Positions 29,621-38,892 of a stretch of DNA of 64,000 bases are shown in pieces (the stretch's first letter is position 1; each line of letters starts with the position of its first letter). The position numbers and the translations under genes are program-made. This DNA comes from Oleoguttula mirabilis (taxonomy: Eukaryota; Ascomycota; Dothideomycetes; Mycosphaerellales; Teratosphaeriaceae): NCBI GenBank assembly GCA_035135055.1, contig JAVFHQ010000001.1:806001-870000 (forward strand), in the 5' to 3' direction. The notes beneath the pieces were generated by a model, which made no database searches, was not told the origin of the DNA, and saw nothing but the letters and a program-made list of their open reading frames with translations.

Positions 29621-31095
29621 ATGTCTCTCTCTACAAGGACAGCGACGAGGGCATTGAGAGCGTCCAAGGTGTGCCACAATGACTCTACTACCTTACATCA
29701 CCATACTAAACCCCCTCCCAGCTCTCCACCCTGCCCCTCGCCTACAACACCACCCGCACCTACGCAACCTCCGAGCCCGACCTCAAGACAACCCTTAAAG
29801 AAGCCATCCCCGCCAAGCGAGAGCTCCTCAAGAAGGTCAAGGCCCACGCCGGCAAGAGCATCGGCGATGTCAAGATCGAGAACACGCTCGGCGGCATGCG
29901 CGGCCTCAAAGCCATGGTCTGGGAGGGCTCCGTCCTCGACGCCAACGAGGGCATCCGCTTCCACGGCCGCACCATCAAGGACTGCCAGAAGGAGCTCCCC
30001 AAAGGCACATCCGGCACCGAGATGCTGCCCGAAGCCATGTTCTGGCTGCTTCTTACCGGCCAGGTGCCGAGCACGAACCAAGTGAGGGTCTTCAGCAAGG
30101 AACTGGCGCAAAAGGCCGGCATCCCAGCCTTCGTCGAGACGATGCTGGACAACTTCCCCAAGGACCTGCACCCCATGACGCAATTCGCCTGCGCCGTCTC
30201 CGCCCTGAACTACGAGAGCAAGTTCGCCAAGGCCTACGAGCAAGGCATGAACAAGGCCGACTACTGGGAGCCCACCTACGACGACAGCATCTCCCTCCTC
30301 GCCAAACTCCCCACCATCGCCGCCAAAATCTACCAGAACGCCTACCGCGGCGGCGGCGCCCTGCCCGCCCAGATCGACGAGGACCAGGACTGGTCCTACA
30401 ACTTCGCCGCCATGTTGGGTAAAGGCGGCAAAGAGCACGAAGGGTTCCAGGACCTCCTGCGCCTCTACCTAGCCCTCCACGGCGACCACGAAGGCGGCAA
30501 CGTCTCGGCCCACGCCACGCACCTCGTCGGCTCGGCGCTTTCGGACCCCTTCCTCTCCTACTCCGCCGGCCTTCAGGGCCTCGCGGGCCCGCTCCACGGC
30601 CTCGCCGCACAGGAAGTGCTGCGCTGGATCCTGCAGATGCAAGAGCACGTCGGCCCGCAAGCCAGCGACCAAGCCGTCAAGGACTACCTGTGGTCGACGC
30701 TCAAGTCCGGGCGCGTGATCCCCGGCTACGGCCACGCCGTCCTCCGCAAACCGGACCCGCGCTTCGAAGCGCTGATGGATTTCGCGGCCGCGCGGCCGGA
30801 GATCGCGGCGGACCCGGTGTTCCAGCTGGTGAAGAAGAACAGCGAGGTGGCGCCCGCGGTGCTGATGGAGCATGGCAAGACGAAGAACCCGTTCCCCAAC
30901 GTCGACTCGAGTAGCGGGGTGCTGTTCCATCACTTCGGGTTCACGGAGACGCTGTACTACACCGCCACCTTCGGCGTGTCGCGAGGGCTGGGCCCGCTGG
31001 CGCAGCTGATCTGGGATCGCGCGCTGGGCCTGCCGATTGAGCGGCCGAAGAGCATGAACCTGCAGGGTCTGCTGGATGCGGCGGAGCAGGCGTGA
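29621..31095 (+). CDS. mcsA: 2-methylcitrate synthase, mitochondrial
   Basis: Condenses propionyl-CoA with oxaloacetate to 2-methylcitrate, the entry step of the methylcitrate cycle that removes toxic propionyl-CoA in mitochondria. Exon 1 (29621-29668) encodes 16 residues of presequence (MSLSTRTATRALRASK). A 53 bp intron (29669-29721) is followed by a 458-codon exon including stop, giving 473 aa. The citrate-synthase catalytic triad is visible: His in LAGPLHGLAAQEV, His in PGYGHAVLRKPDPR, and Asp in NPFPNVDSSSGVL. The sequence follows the fungal McsA type rather than the ordinary citrate synthase in EGIRFHGRTIKDCQKELPKG and the C-terminal ALGLPIERPKSMNLQGLL. Residual citrate synthase activity is typical of the family. 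Confidence 0.93.
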
Positions 31096-32336
31096 TGATG
31101 TACATGAGGGGATGATGAAAAAAAGGATGTATGTATGCACCGGCGATATTAGACGGCGCTAGGCTCCGGCAAGGAGTGTTGAACGGCGGTTGGTTACGGT
31201 AACAAATCCACCATTTCTTCAAACAGTTCAAGGAGGCATTTGAGGCGGGAGGTAAGCAGCCACGGGGGCAAAACGCCATCTGCCCATCGCCCAGCTCGGA
31301 GAAAGAAGGAGCTAGAGAGCTTGTTGGTAGTGCAGTCTCGCCATCCAGAGAGGAAGATGATCCTTTCGCAGGAGGGAGGCGTTCGGCTCGAGCTCTATCC
31401 TTCAATGGCCCCACGAGCGTTCGAGCTCTATTTACATTCATCAACCCGCGAGCGTCCAGCCGTCCGTGGACCGCCTCTCTTGTGCCTCCTGCTTTCCCGC
31501 TTTCTCCGCCGAAGCGGGTGGCGGTCGGTTGTTGGTGCAATCCAGAGACTGCCCGGCTGCCCCCAGTAGCAACATCACCGGCGACGGGTGAGCCGCGCGA
31601 TACTACGCCGACCTGTCTCGCTATCCTCTCGGTGCTCTCTTCGCGCCTCATCGCCTATCCCGACCGTGATCTTGCCCTTGCTCAATCACGGTCGAGGGAT
31701 GGAGTGGAGTGGATGGCTATGCACTACCGTCAGCGTGACTTCCTTAGCCAACCACGACGGTTGTTGTACACGCTGATAACTGGTCTGGTCTAAATTGCAT
31801 CTGTCGGGAGGCACCGCGGATCATATGGTGTGGCTATCGGCAGGGCAGGCAAGCACCTCCTGCCCATCTATCTAGTAGACGCTGACTTTGTCACTTGCTG
31901 CTCGCATGATCCATCATCATCCGAAATCCCACTTCGTCTCATCCTTTGCATCTATCCGAACCACTCCCGCCAAGGTAGACTGGAAGCATTCCCATTTCGT
32001 ATAGTGTGAGATATATACAAGCACCCGAACGTCCCCAAAGCGCCTCCTTACATTGGGTATAGTCAACAAGTCTCCGAAAACCCGGGAAAACAGCAAGCCG
32101 AGCAGATCGTTGTACAGTCTCGCGGACATGGCGTCCAAAATCCGTATCACCCCCCCAACGCCCAGTGCGCTCGCCTCCCTCACACAATACGTCCGCCCGC
32201 TCCGGGGGCATGATGTCGGTGTGGGTGAGCGGTTGTGCAATTCGTGTGCCGAGGCTTAAGTGGGCTTGACGAGAGCAGCACAACACTGGCGGAGCGCACA
32301 CCTCTCGCAGCATCCGCTCGCACGCACGCCCGGCTC
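31096..32336. other. Convergent 3' region with duplicated coding-like segment
   Basis: 1.24 kb between mcsA (+) and the Gln-rich protein gene (-). The part 31100-31900 shows no gene. From about 32210 to 32140 the minus strand repeats, imperfectly, the last ~65 bp of the adjacent gene's coding sequence, and continues an open frame down to 31917 (ILDAMSARLYNDLLGLLFSR...). This could be an alternative 3' exon or a non-functional duplicate. Confidence 0.5.
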
Positions 32337-35300
32337 TCACGTCCGGACAACGACGCCCACCCCCAGTGCCCTCGCCTCACGCACGCAACACGCCAAGCAC
32401 GTCCGCCCACTCTTGCCGATCAGCGCATTCTCGCCGACCTTGGCACACCACGCCCTCGCCAGCAGCTCGAGATCGTTCGTCCCTCTACAGTCGAGCACGA
32501 CGACCTCGTTAGCAGCACCGACACTCCCGGGCGTGGGTTTAGCCACGCGTTGTTCAGGCGACGACAACGCTCTGTTCCTGCCACTCTCGGGCGGGGCAGA
32601 GAGCAGCGTCGCTACCGGCACGACTTCGAAGTGGTAGTCGATGTGCAGTGGATGCGCCGGCCGGGGTGGAAGCTCTTTCTCGATGGTGAACGAGCTGAGC
32701 GTAACCGACGTGATTGCAGAGGTGCGGCCGGAGTCCGTAGGGTGGGCGATGCTCGCTTTGGCGTCTAGGGATGCATCGACGTCGGTGCCGGCCTCGGTGT
32801 TTGCTGGCGAAGCGGGTTTGTTAGTATCGAGTGGCGATGAGAGCTTCGAGGTCGTCGAGTGTTGCGGGAGTGAAGGGTGGCAAGGGTAGGAGGCGATGAA
32901 GTGCACGTCATAGGTTAGCGGCACGTCCAACTTCGCCAGCTTGGTGTTGAGAGGCGAGGAGAAGGTCAAGTGCGCCGTGCTCGTGGACTGAGTGCCCATG
33001 CCACCTTCTTCGGTATTGGTGTGCGCGTTGGCCAGCAGCGCATGGGAAGACGGCCGTAACGGCGTGAAGCTCAGGCCATGCGAGTCGACTTCGTTGCCCA
33101 TCACCGGAGGTCCATCAGCTGGTATCGTGAAATCGCCTGCCTGCATCGCAGTCACAGAGGCACCATGTAACGGATCCGAGTCCTTCGCAGCGACGCCATC
33201 ACCCTTGATCCTCGCTTGCCCACCCGCGGCTGCGTGCGAAGCAGGCGCATCCTTCACATCCACATCCACCCACCCATCTCTCTGATGTCCTGCAGGGAGC
33301 CCAGGCACAGACACCCAGCCCATACACTCCTTCGCCCCTCCCGTCGCAGCGAGCACCCGGCCGACAACACAGGACTTGCTCCAGAAAGTGCGGCCAGCGT
33401 ACGAAAACCCACCGTACAGGTTCGCTGCATCGCCCAGCGCCTCGATGGCCTGCGGACTATTCTCCAACAAGGTGCTGATGAGGAAGTGGCTCGCGGGCTC
33501 TCCAGGCAGAACTAGGCCCGTCAGCCAGGATCTGCTGAGCCAGCCGCCGACCTCGAACGCATCTGGACCGGCGTCCTGGGCCGACGAGGCGGCGAGCAGT
33601 TGCATACTATTCGCCGTTGTCATCCGATTGAATCCCGGTCTACTATTCTGCTGCTGCTGCCGCGGCTGCTGCTGTTGCTGCTGCGCTCCGAGTCCAATGC
33701 CTCCGAAGTAGCCGCTACTCCTATCCGCCCGCGTACTAGGGGTATACATCGGCGGAGGAGCAAAGGCTGGGCTGCTAAGCGGCGTCGCGTACATGCTCAC
33801 ACCGCTGACCGGCCTGAGACTACTACTTTCCGGCCGGTTCTGCCTGTCCCGCCTGTCGCTATTCCTCACAGATGACATAAGCTTCGCTTCCAGTTCGCTC
33901 TGCACATCCTGTACGTGAGGCCATCCGATTGCATCCGCGAAGTACAACAAGCCAGCCAACTGCTTCTCCTCATTCCTCGGGAATAACAGCGGTTCGACCG
34001 TCTGGTCATCATCTTCGGGCGTCTCCTTGGCCGTGAGATATGATATGGTGCTGAAGAGACTGCTCCGATGGTTCGCCTTACTCGAGCCATCTCGGGGTTT
34101 GGCGGAAATCGTGAGATTCTCCAAGAAGATCTGTGCCAGCACGAGGTCCCACTGAATCTTCCCGCTATGTTGAGTATTAGACACGCCACCTCGGTCCTCT
34201 TCCTCTGATTCTGCTGGCGGCGTCCTAAATTTGAGCGTGTCAAGACGTACCAGCAACTCAGCGGCAAGCATGATCTGCAGTAACACGACGTCGCGCTCAC
34301 TCGGCTGGCGGTGCTCGTCAAGCTGCACACTCTCGTCTTCCTGGCTCGTCCAAAGCACCTGACCGACCCGTATCCGCCACTCGACTTGACTGAAGTCGTG
34401 CCATAGCTCTGTCTCGTCCAGTACCTTTTGCAGTGCCTCAATTTGTGTCTTCAAGGTGACACTGCCTGTACCTGCCTGCGTGGTACCCAGCTCCGGATCC
34501 AACACCCTCGCAAACAAGTCCTCACCCATCTCCTCCACCTTCTCGTCACTCCACGGCTGCGGTTCACTGCTGCCACTTTTTCTCGTGGCGTGCAGCTCGC
34601 CTAGCTCGGTCAGGCGGTCAATGATGAGCTCCATATCCGGCTCCCTCAGACCCACACTCTCCGGCTGCGAACACAGCAGCTTCCGCTTGTCGAAGAAGTG
34701 TGGCTCATCTGGCAGTCGGCTGCTATCCGCGATGGGCAGCTGCAGGAAGTGCTCCGAGCCAATCGTACCCGGGTCAAGTCCGTTGGCGCTGAGCATACCC
34801 GGTACCTCGAGCAAATTGTCGCCCGGCTTTCGCACCACATCCTCTTCACTCCTGCCCGGCGCTCTTCCTCCCACCGTCTGCCTTGTCATGTGCAAACACA
34901 AAGTACTCGCCTCGAACGAGGCATGTCCCAAGCTGGCATAATCCCTGCCATACCGCGCACTTGCCGCAACATTCTCGCCTCTGAATACCACTTGCGGCCG
35001 ATATTGTCCATTATCCATCTTCTCAACACTGAAGTACGGCGCTCCGATGAACATATCCTGTAGCTCTTCTACACTCAACGGCTGCCGGTCCAGCTCCGCC
35101 TGACTCCGGCCGGGTGTCGAAAGCAGCGCTACGCGTGGTGAGGAAGCCGCTGCGCGCGCAGAGGCTTGTATACGTTGATTGGAGAGGAAATTGGGCGATT
35201 GTATTCTGCCGCTCGACTCGGGTTTCGGCGGTCCCATAAGCTTGTCCAGGACGTTGCGGTCCATGTCGAGGGAGCGCATCTGCGAGCTATTGCGCTTGGA

Positions 35301-35738
35301 CGGCGGCTGCTTGACGACTTTCGCTTTGCGGACAGTCATACGGCGAGGTAGCTTGGAGCTGCTGGCTTTGATGTTCGCGCCCGTTGTCTTTATATTTGCT
35401 TGTGTGGAGCGGAAGAAGTCCTGCATCGCCCGCTTCCTGCTGAATGCCTTTCGCACATCGCCCTGCTGCTGCTCCTGCTGTTGCTTCTGTTGCAATTGTT
35501 GCAGTTGCAGCTGCTGTTGATGTTGTTGCGGCTGTTGCTGGAGAAGCACTGTATCTGGCTGCTTCGGCGCATCCTGCGCTCCGATGTCACCTTGTTGCTC
35601 CAGCTCATAGTCGTTGTACATCGCTCTCGACTTCTTATGCCGCAGACTGGCCATCTTGAACGGCATTGTAGACGGCGCAGTAGTCGCATCATCACGTATC
35701 TCACGCGAGATCTGGAAGGAAGTGCTGCGGAACTTCAT
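32337..35738 (-). CDS. Large glutamine-rich fungal protein of unknown function
   Basis: Single-exon frame of 1133 codons; I do not recognise the family. Residues ~60-95 are a polyglutamine/Leu tract (QQQPQQHQQQLQLQQLQQK) coded by mixed CAA/CAG codons, followed by a basic segment (RKAFSRKRAMQDFFRSTQAN). A well-structured block from ~220 to 480 (SVEELQDMFIGAPYFSVEKM, YGRDYASLGHASFEAS, ELIIDRLTELGELHA) and another at ~505-660 (LWHDFSQVEWRIRVGQVLW, KIQWDLVLAQIFLENLTISA) look conserved. A second Gln run lies near residue 690. The C-terminal part ends LACCVREARALGVGVVVRT, immediately followed by GTGAGA, a good donor, so the real C-terminus may lie in a downstream exon. The first ATG at 35738 is used; a Met 24 codons in is an alternative. 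Confidence 0.75.
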   Translation of the reverse strand: MKFRSTSFQISREIRDDATTAPSTMPFKMASLRHKKSRAMYNDYELEQQGDIGAQDAPKQPDTVLLQQQPQQHQQQLQLQQLQQKQQQEQQQGDVRKAFSRKRAMQDFFRSTQANIKTTGANIKASSSKLPRRMTVRKAKVVKQPPSKRNSSQMRSLDMDRNVLDKLMGPPKPESSGRIQSPNFLSNQRIQASARAAASSPRVALLSTPGRSQAELDRQPLSVEELQDMFIGAPYFSVEKMDNGQYRPQVVFRGENVAASARYGRDYASLGHASFEASTLCLHMTRQTVGGRAPGRSEEDVVRKPGDNLLEVPGMLSANGLDPGTIGSEHFLQLPIADSSRLPDEPHFFDKRKLLCSQPESVGLREPDMELIIDRLTELGELHATRKSGSSEPQPWSDEKVEEMGEDLFARVLDPELGTTQAGTGSVTLKTQIEALQKVLDETELWHDFSQVEWRIRVGQVLWTSQEDESVQLDEHRQPSERDVVLLQIMLAAELLVRLDTLKFRTPPAESEEEDRGGVSNTQHSGKIQWDLVLAQIFLENLTISAKPRDGSSKANHRSSLFSTISYLTAKETPEDDDQTVEPLLFPRNEEKQLAGLLYFADAIGWPHVQDVQSELEAKLMSSVRNSDRRDRQNRPESSSLRPVSGVSMYATPLSSPAFAPPPMYTPSTRADRSSGYFGGIGLGAQQQQQQPRQQQQNSRPGFNRMTTANSMQLLAASSAQDAGPDAFEVGGWLSRSWLTGLVLPGEPASHFLISTLLENSPQAIEALGDAANLYGGFSYAGRTFWSKSCVVGRVLAATGGAKECMGWVSVPGLPAGHQRDGWVDVDVKDAPASHAAAGGQARIKGDGVAAKDSDPLHGASVTAMQAGDFTIPADGPPVMGNEVDSHGLSFTPLRPSSHALLANAHTNTEEGGMGTQSTSTAHLTFSSPLNTKLAKLDVPLTYDVHFIASYPCHPSLPQHSTTSKLSSPLDTNKPASPANTEAGTDVDASLDAKASIAHPTDSGRTSAITSVTLSSFTIEKELPPRPAHPLHIDYHFEVVPVATLLSAPPESGRNRALSSPEQRVAKPTPGSVGAANEVVVLDCRGTNDLELLARAWCAKVGENALIGKSGRTCLACCVREARALGVGVVVRT

Positions 35739-36458
35739 CTTGCTTGCTCACACGCGTAGTAGTAGCTTTGAGCAGACAGGAAGGAGACAGGAAAGACAAG
35801 GAGAGCAAGACAGGACCTAGCGAGACTGCCATTACACACAGCCTTGGGCTCTCGAGTCTCGACACGCGTGTCGAAATTGCAGTACTTTACTTGCACCATG
35901 CGGGATGTGAAACCGGTTCAGTCCCCTTGTCATGTCCTCTGCATCGAGGTGATGTGTTCCCAGGACGGACGCAGCGTAGTTCGCGAGATTGTCGGGGGCT
36001 GCCGCGCTGCAGCCACAACGCGTGGACATGAAACGCGCCGGTTGTCTCCGCAGCGTTGAAAGTGGTGGGACCGAAGTACGCGAATCGACAGCATTGTGAA
36101 GCGTCTCGACTCTCAAGAGTCAAATGCCCGTCGTGCTGTTAGATAATAGAGTATAGACCGCATACTTATAGCCTATGCCTTTAGGCATAATCATAAAATG
36201 CCGTTGAAGCTGCAAAACTCGGCATGTACGTGGTTGGAGACAAGCATCAGATCTCTGGACCGTGGACGGGACAAGGGCCAAGGGCAGACATATGCGTGCT
36301 GGTTCCGAGGGCCGTCATCCATCAGGCAATCCATGAACGTAGATGCAGCCGGTGCCTTCAGGCTGGCTATGGCCGACATGAGCCTCAATGGGAACGCGGT
36401 GGGCCGATACAGTTATATTGAAAGTGTCGAAAGTTGGAGCATCAAATCATTATCTCTA
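35739..36458. other. Intergenic region
   Basis: 720 bp between two leftward genes. It includes the promoter of the Gln-rich protein gene and, at 36174-36189, a short inverted repeat (TATGCCT-TT-AGGCATA). No gene seen. Confidence 0.5.
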
Positions 36459-37544
36459 TCAGGTCTCAATATTTGGACCATTCGCGGGCTCAATAGGAGT
36501 GCTGCCTCGCAACCCAATAGCCCGCGCCTTCGCTTTCAGCAGATCCATGAGCCATTGTCCTTTTCCATCACCGCCGATGCGAGCTCTGTCAGCCCATGAC
36601 CAAAGCGCTGGATCGAGGAAGTCAATACTGGGTGCGCTGCCAGGTCGGGGATCGGAACCTTGCACCTCAGACATGTCGACTTGATGCGATTGTTCATGTT
36701 CCGAATGACGCACACCGGACTTTTCAACAAGGACACGGACGATTGCCTCCTTGCAGCCATGGTTGATGACTGCTTGGCGCAGAACCTCGGTGTCTGGGCG
36801 CAGTCCCATAGTCAAGAGTGAGCGGACTGCAGCCACAGAGCTTTCTGCCACAGCTTGGGCGAGCCCTTCATGAGCAACCTCACCGGACACAGGGCTCAGA
36901 GCCGGAAGGTCGCCTATTCCGAACGCAAGTACCTCAAGAAAGTCGATCTTGTCTTGTGTCCACGGACCGTGAAGAATCTTCCGCGGCGGTACGAGACCAT
37001 GGGACGGCTCGAGTGGCGACCACAAACTACAGTACATACTCACGATGTTGTCCTCTCTGTCATCTGAGCGCTTCCGCAACTCCCAGTGCTCGTTCAGCCA
37101 AAGCTTGAAGAAGCTCCAGGTCATGAACTTGCAGTTGAGCAGGCGCGTAGCGGCCGACAAGTCGGCGTCGCTGGCTTTACTGTCACCAGGATGACCTATG
37201 ACTGGCTGCATGATGCGTGAAGTGTGCTTCAGGTAGACGTGCTTACTTGAAAGCTGCGCTTGCAAACCCGGTGATGCCAGCGCAAGATTGAGATTTGCTG
37301 CGTAGTAAAAGATATCCTGAAGTATCTCCGTAGGCAGCTCCTCAAGTGTTGATAGCGAACGCTGACGCCGCTTCCGTTTTCGAGAAGAGGCCGCACTGGG
37401 TACGTTAGAAGACACTGACACTGCGTCCGACATTTGCACCGGTGAGGAGTCGCGAGATGCTTTGCGCTTCTTTCCGGCGTGCCACTTCTCGGCTCGGGCG
37501 GCGCCGCGTTTGCCTCGCACCCTGATGGGCGTCATGTCAGGCAT
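36459..37544 (-). CDS. F-box-like protein
   Basis: Single-exon frame of 361 codons. The N-terminal ~60 residues are basic and nuclear-type (RVRGKRGAARAEKWHAGKKRK, RKRKRRQRSLS). An F-box-like segment follows at ~65-105 (LSTLEELPTEILQDIFYYAA, LNLALASPGLQAQLSSKHVY), the common architecture of filamentous-fungal F-box proteins that link substrates to SCF ubiquitin ligases. The C-terminal half has ankyrin-like helices (GLAQAVAESSVAAVRSLLTMG, EVLRQAVINHGCKEAIVRVL). The start is the ATG at 37544. A GTGAGT inside the frame near 37043 raises the possibility of an unrecognised intron, but the frame reads through with sensible sequence. Target unknown. Confidence 0.72.
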   Translation of the reverse strand: MPDMTPIRVRGKRGAARAEKWHAGKKRKASRDSSPVQMSDAVSVSSNVPSAASSRKRKRRQRSLSTLEELPTEILQDIFYYAANLNLALASPGLQAQLSSKHVYLKHTSRIMQPVIGHPGDSKASDADLSAATRLLNCKFMTWSFFKLWLNEHWELRKRSDDREDNIVSMYCSLWSPLEPSHGLVPPRKILHGPWTQDKIDFLEVLAFGIGDLPALSPVSGEVAHEGLAQAVAESSVAAVRSLLTMGLRPDTEVLRQAVINHGCKEAIVRVLVEKSGVRHSEHEQSHQVDMSEVQGSDPRPGSAPSIDFLDPALWSWADRARIGGDGKGQWLMDLLKAKARAIGLRGSTPIEPANGPNIET

Positions 37545-38892
37545 ATTGACTATGCTTGAGGTACGGGCAGCTGGATAGTTTTGTTCTATTGGCTTTTCAG
37601 ATCAGGCGTTACTCTGTCGTCGTCATCGATCTCGGCTGCGTTGACACCTGAGCTTCTTCGTCAGCTACTCGCACTCCGTGAAGTGTTCAGGAACAGAGTG
37701 TGCAGAAGGGAGGATGGATGGCCTCAGAGATCTTGGTGTAAATAATCCACATTCCCGAAGGTAAGATACATTTCTAGCGTGTTTGTAATCATCGGCGTGG
37801 GTGGGCTTGAAGAAGAAAGATGCGACACGTACCTGACTGTTTCTTCTCCAGGAACGCTCATGGGAGCGGTCGGTCACTATGATTCCAGTCAGCACGAGCT
37901 CTCCGTTACGAAGCAGCAGTGGAAGCTATGTGTGGAGCGGAGGAGATCAGGATATGTAAGAATGTACGGTCATGTTGAACCGAATCGTTATGAGAAACAG
38001 GCGTGTAACTCCGATCCGGCCATCCCTCGCAAATTGCTATCATCAGTGGAACAGAGAGGGAATGTGGACGAAGTGTCGTACCTGTAGAGCGGTTTACGTG
38101 ACCTCGGTCCTCAGCACGCTGCTGATCACGGTGAGAAAAGCGTTTGGAAGAAAGAGGATACAGTGGAAAAGTTCAGAGGTGATGGAAATTTCGCACCGCG
38201 ACTTCGGTCCGGTGAGCCATAAGTCGCGGTATGAAGCGCGCCGCAAAACCCCCAGGAGCGTTCTTTCTCCTTCTCAGCACCATCGCACGCGATGGACTCA
38301 ACTGTCTATACCCGGAATGACGCCAGTGGCTTAATCTTTGCTCCGAAGGTTTACGGAAAGCTAGATATCACCACAGACTCTGTGATGGACAAGCAAATCG
38401 AGGACGGTGGACCGGGGACACTGCTCATTGAAAACATTCATATGTAGGCCTAGGAATATGATGGTAGTATCACAGACAAGCTAGCTTCGGTTGGATATGC
38501 ACCGCTACGGTGAGTTTTCTCGGTGGTCACGCGGACATTGTGACGGCGAGTCACGTCGAACGACTGCGACAACTCTGTGACTGAGGCTTTGACGATCCAT
38601 TCACTTCACCCACAACGTTCACGTGAGCCAAGCTTTCCGTTTGCACACCCCTTCAAACACTTGGTGGCCGCATCAGAACCTCCCCAAATGACTTCCACCT
38701 CCCGCACTTCTATTCGCGATCAACGTCAACTGCTCACTTCCGCGCCACTCTACTGGCCTCGAAGATATCAAGGAGCTCTCATTGCACGACATCCCAACAC
38801 CAAAACAGCACTGCAGAGCATCTTCATCCTTCGTTCAGCATTCATACAAAGACGTCGTGCCGAGGCGTGTGTTAATCAGGCCGCGATCCAAC
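37545..38892. promoter_or_regulatory. Divergent intergenic region
   Basis: 1.35 kb between the F-box-like gene (-) and the repeat protein gene (+), holding both promoters. Frames present are short. 37545-38580 is noticeably less GC-rich than its surroundings. No gene supported. Confidence 0.5.

Noticed and set aside
37027..37043. 17 bp GTGAGT...TGTAG segment inside the F-box-like gene as an intron
   Set aside because: Too short for spliceosomal removal and removal would shift the frame; the frame reads through sensibly.
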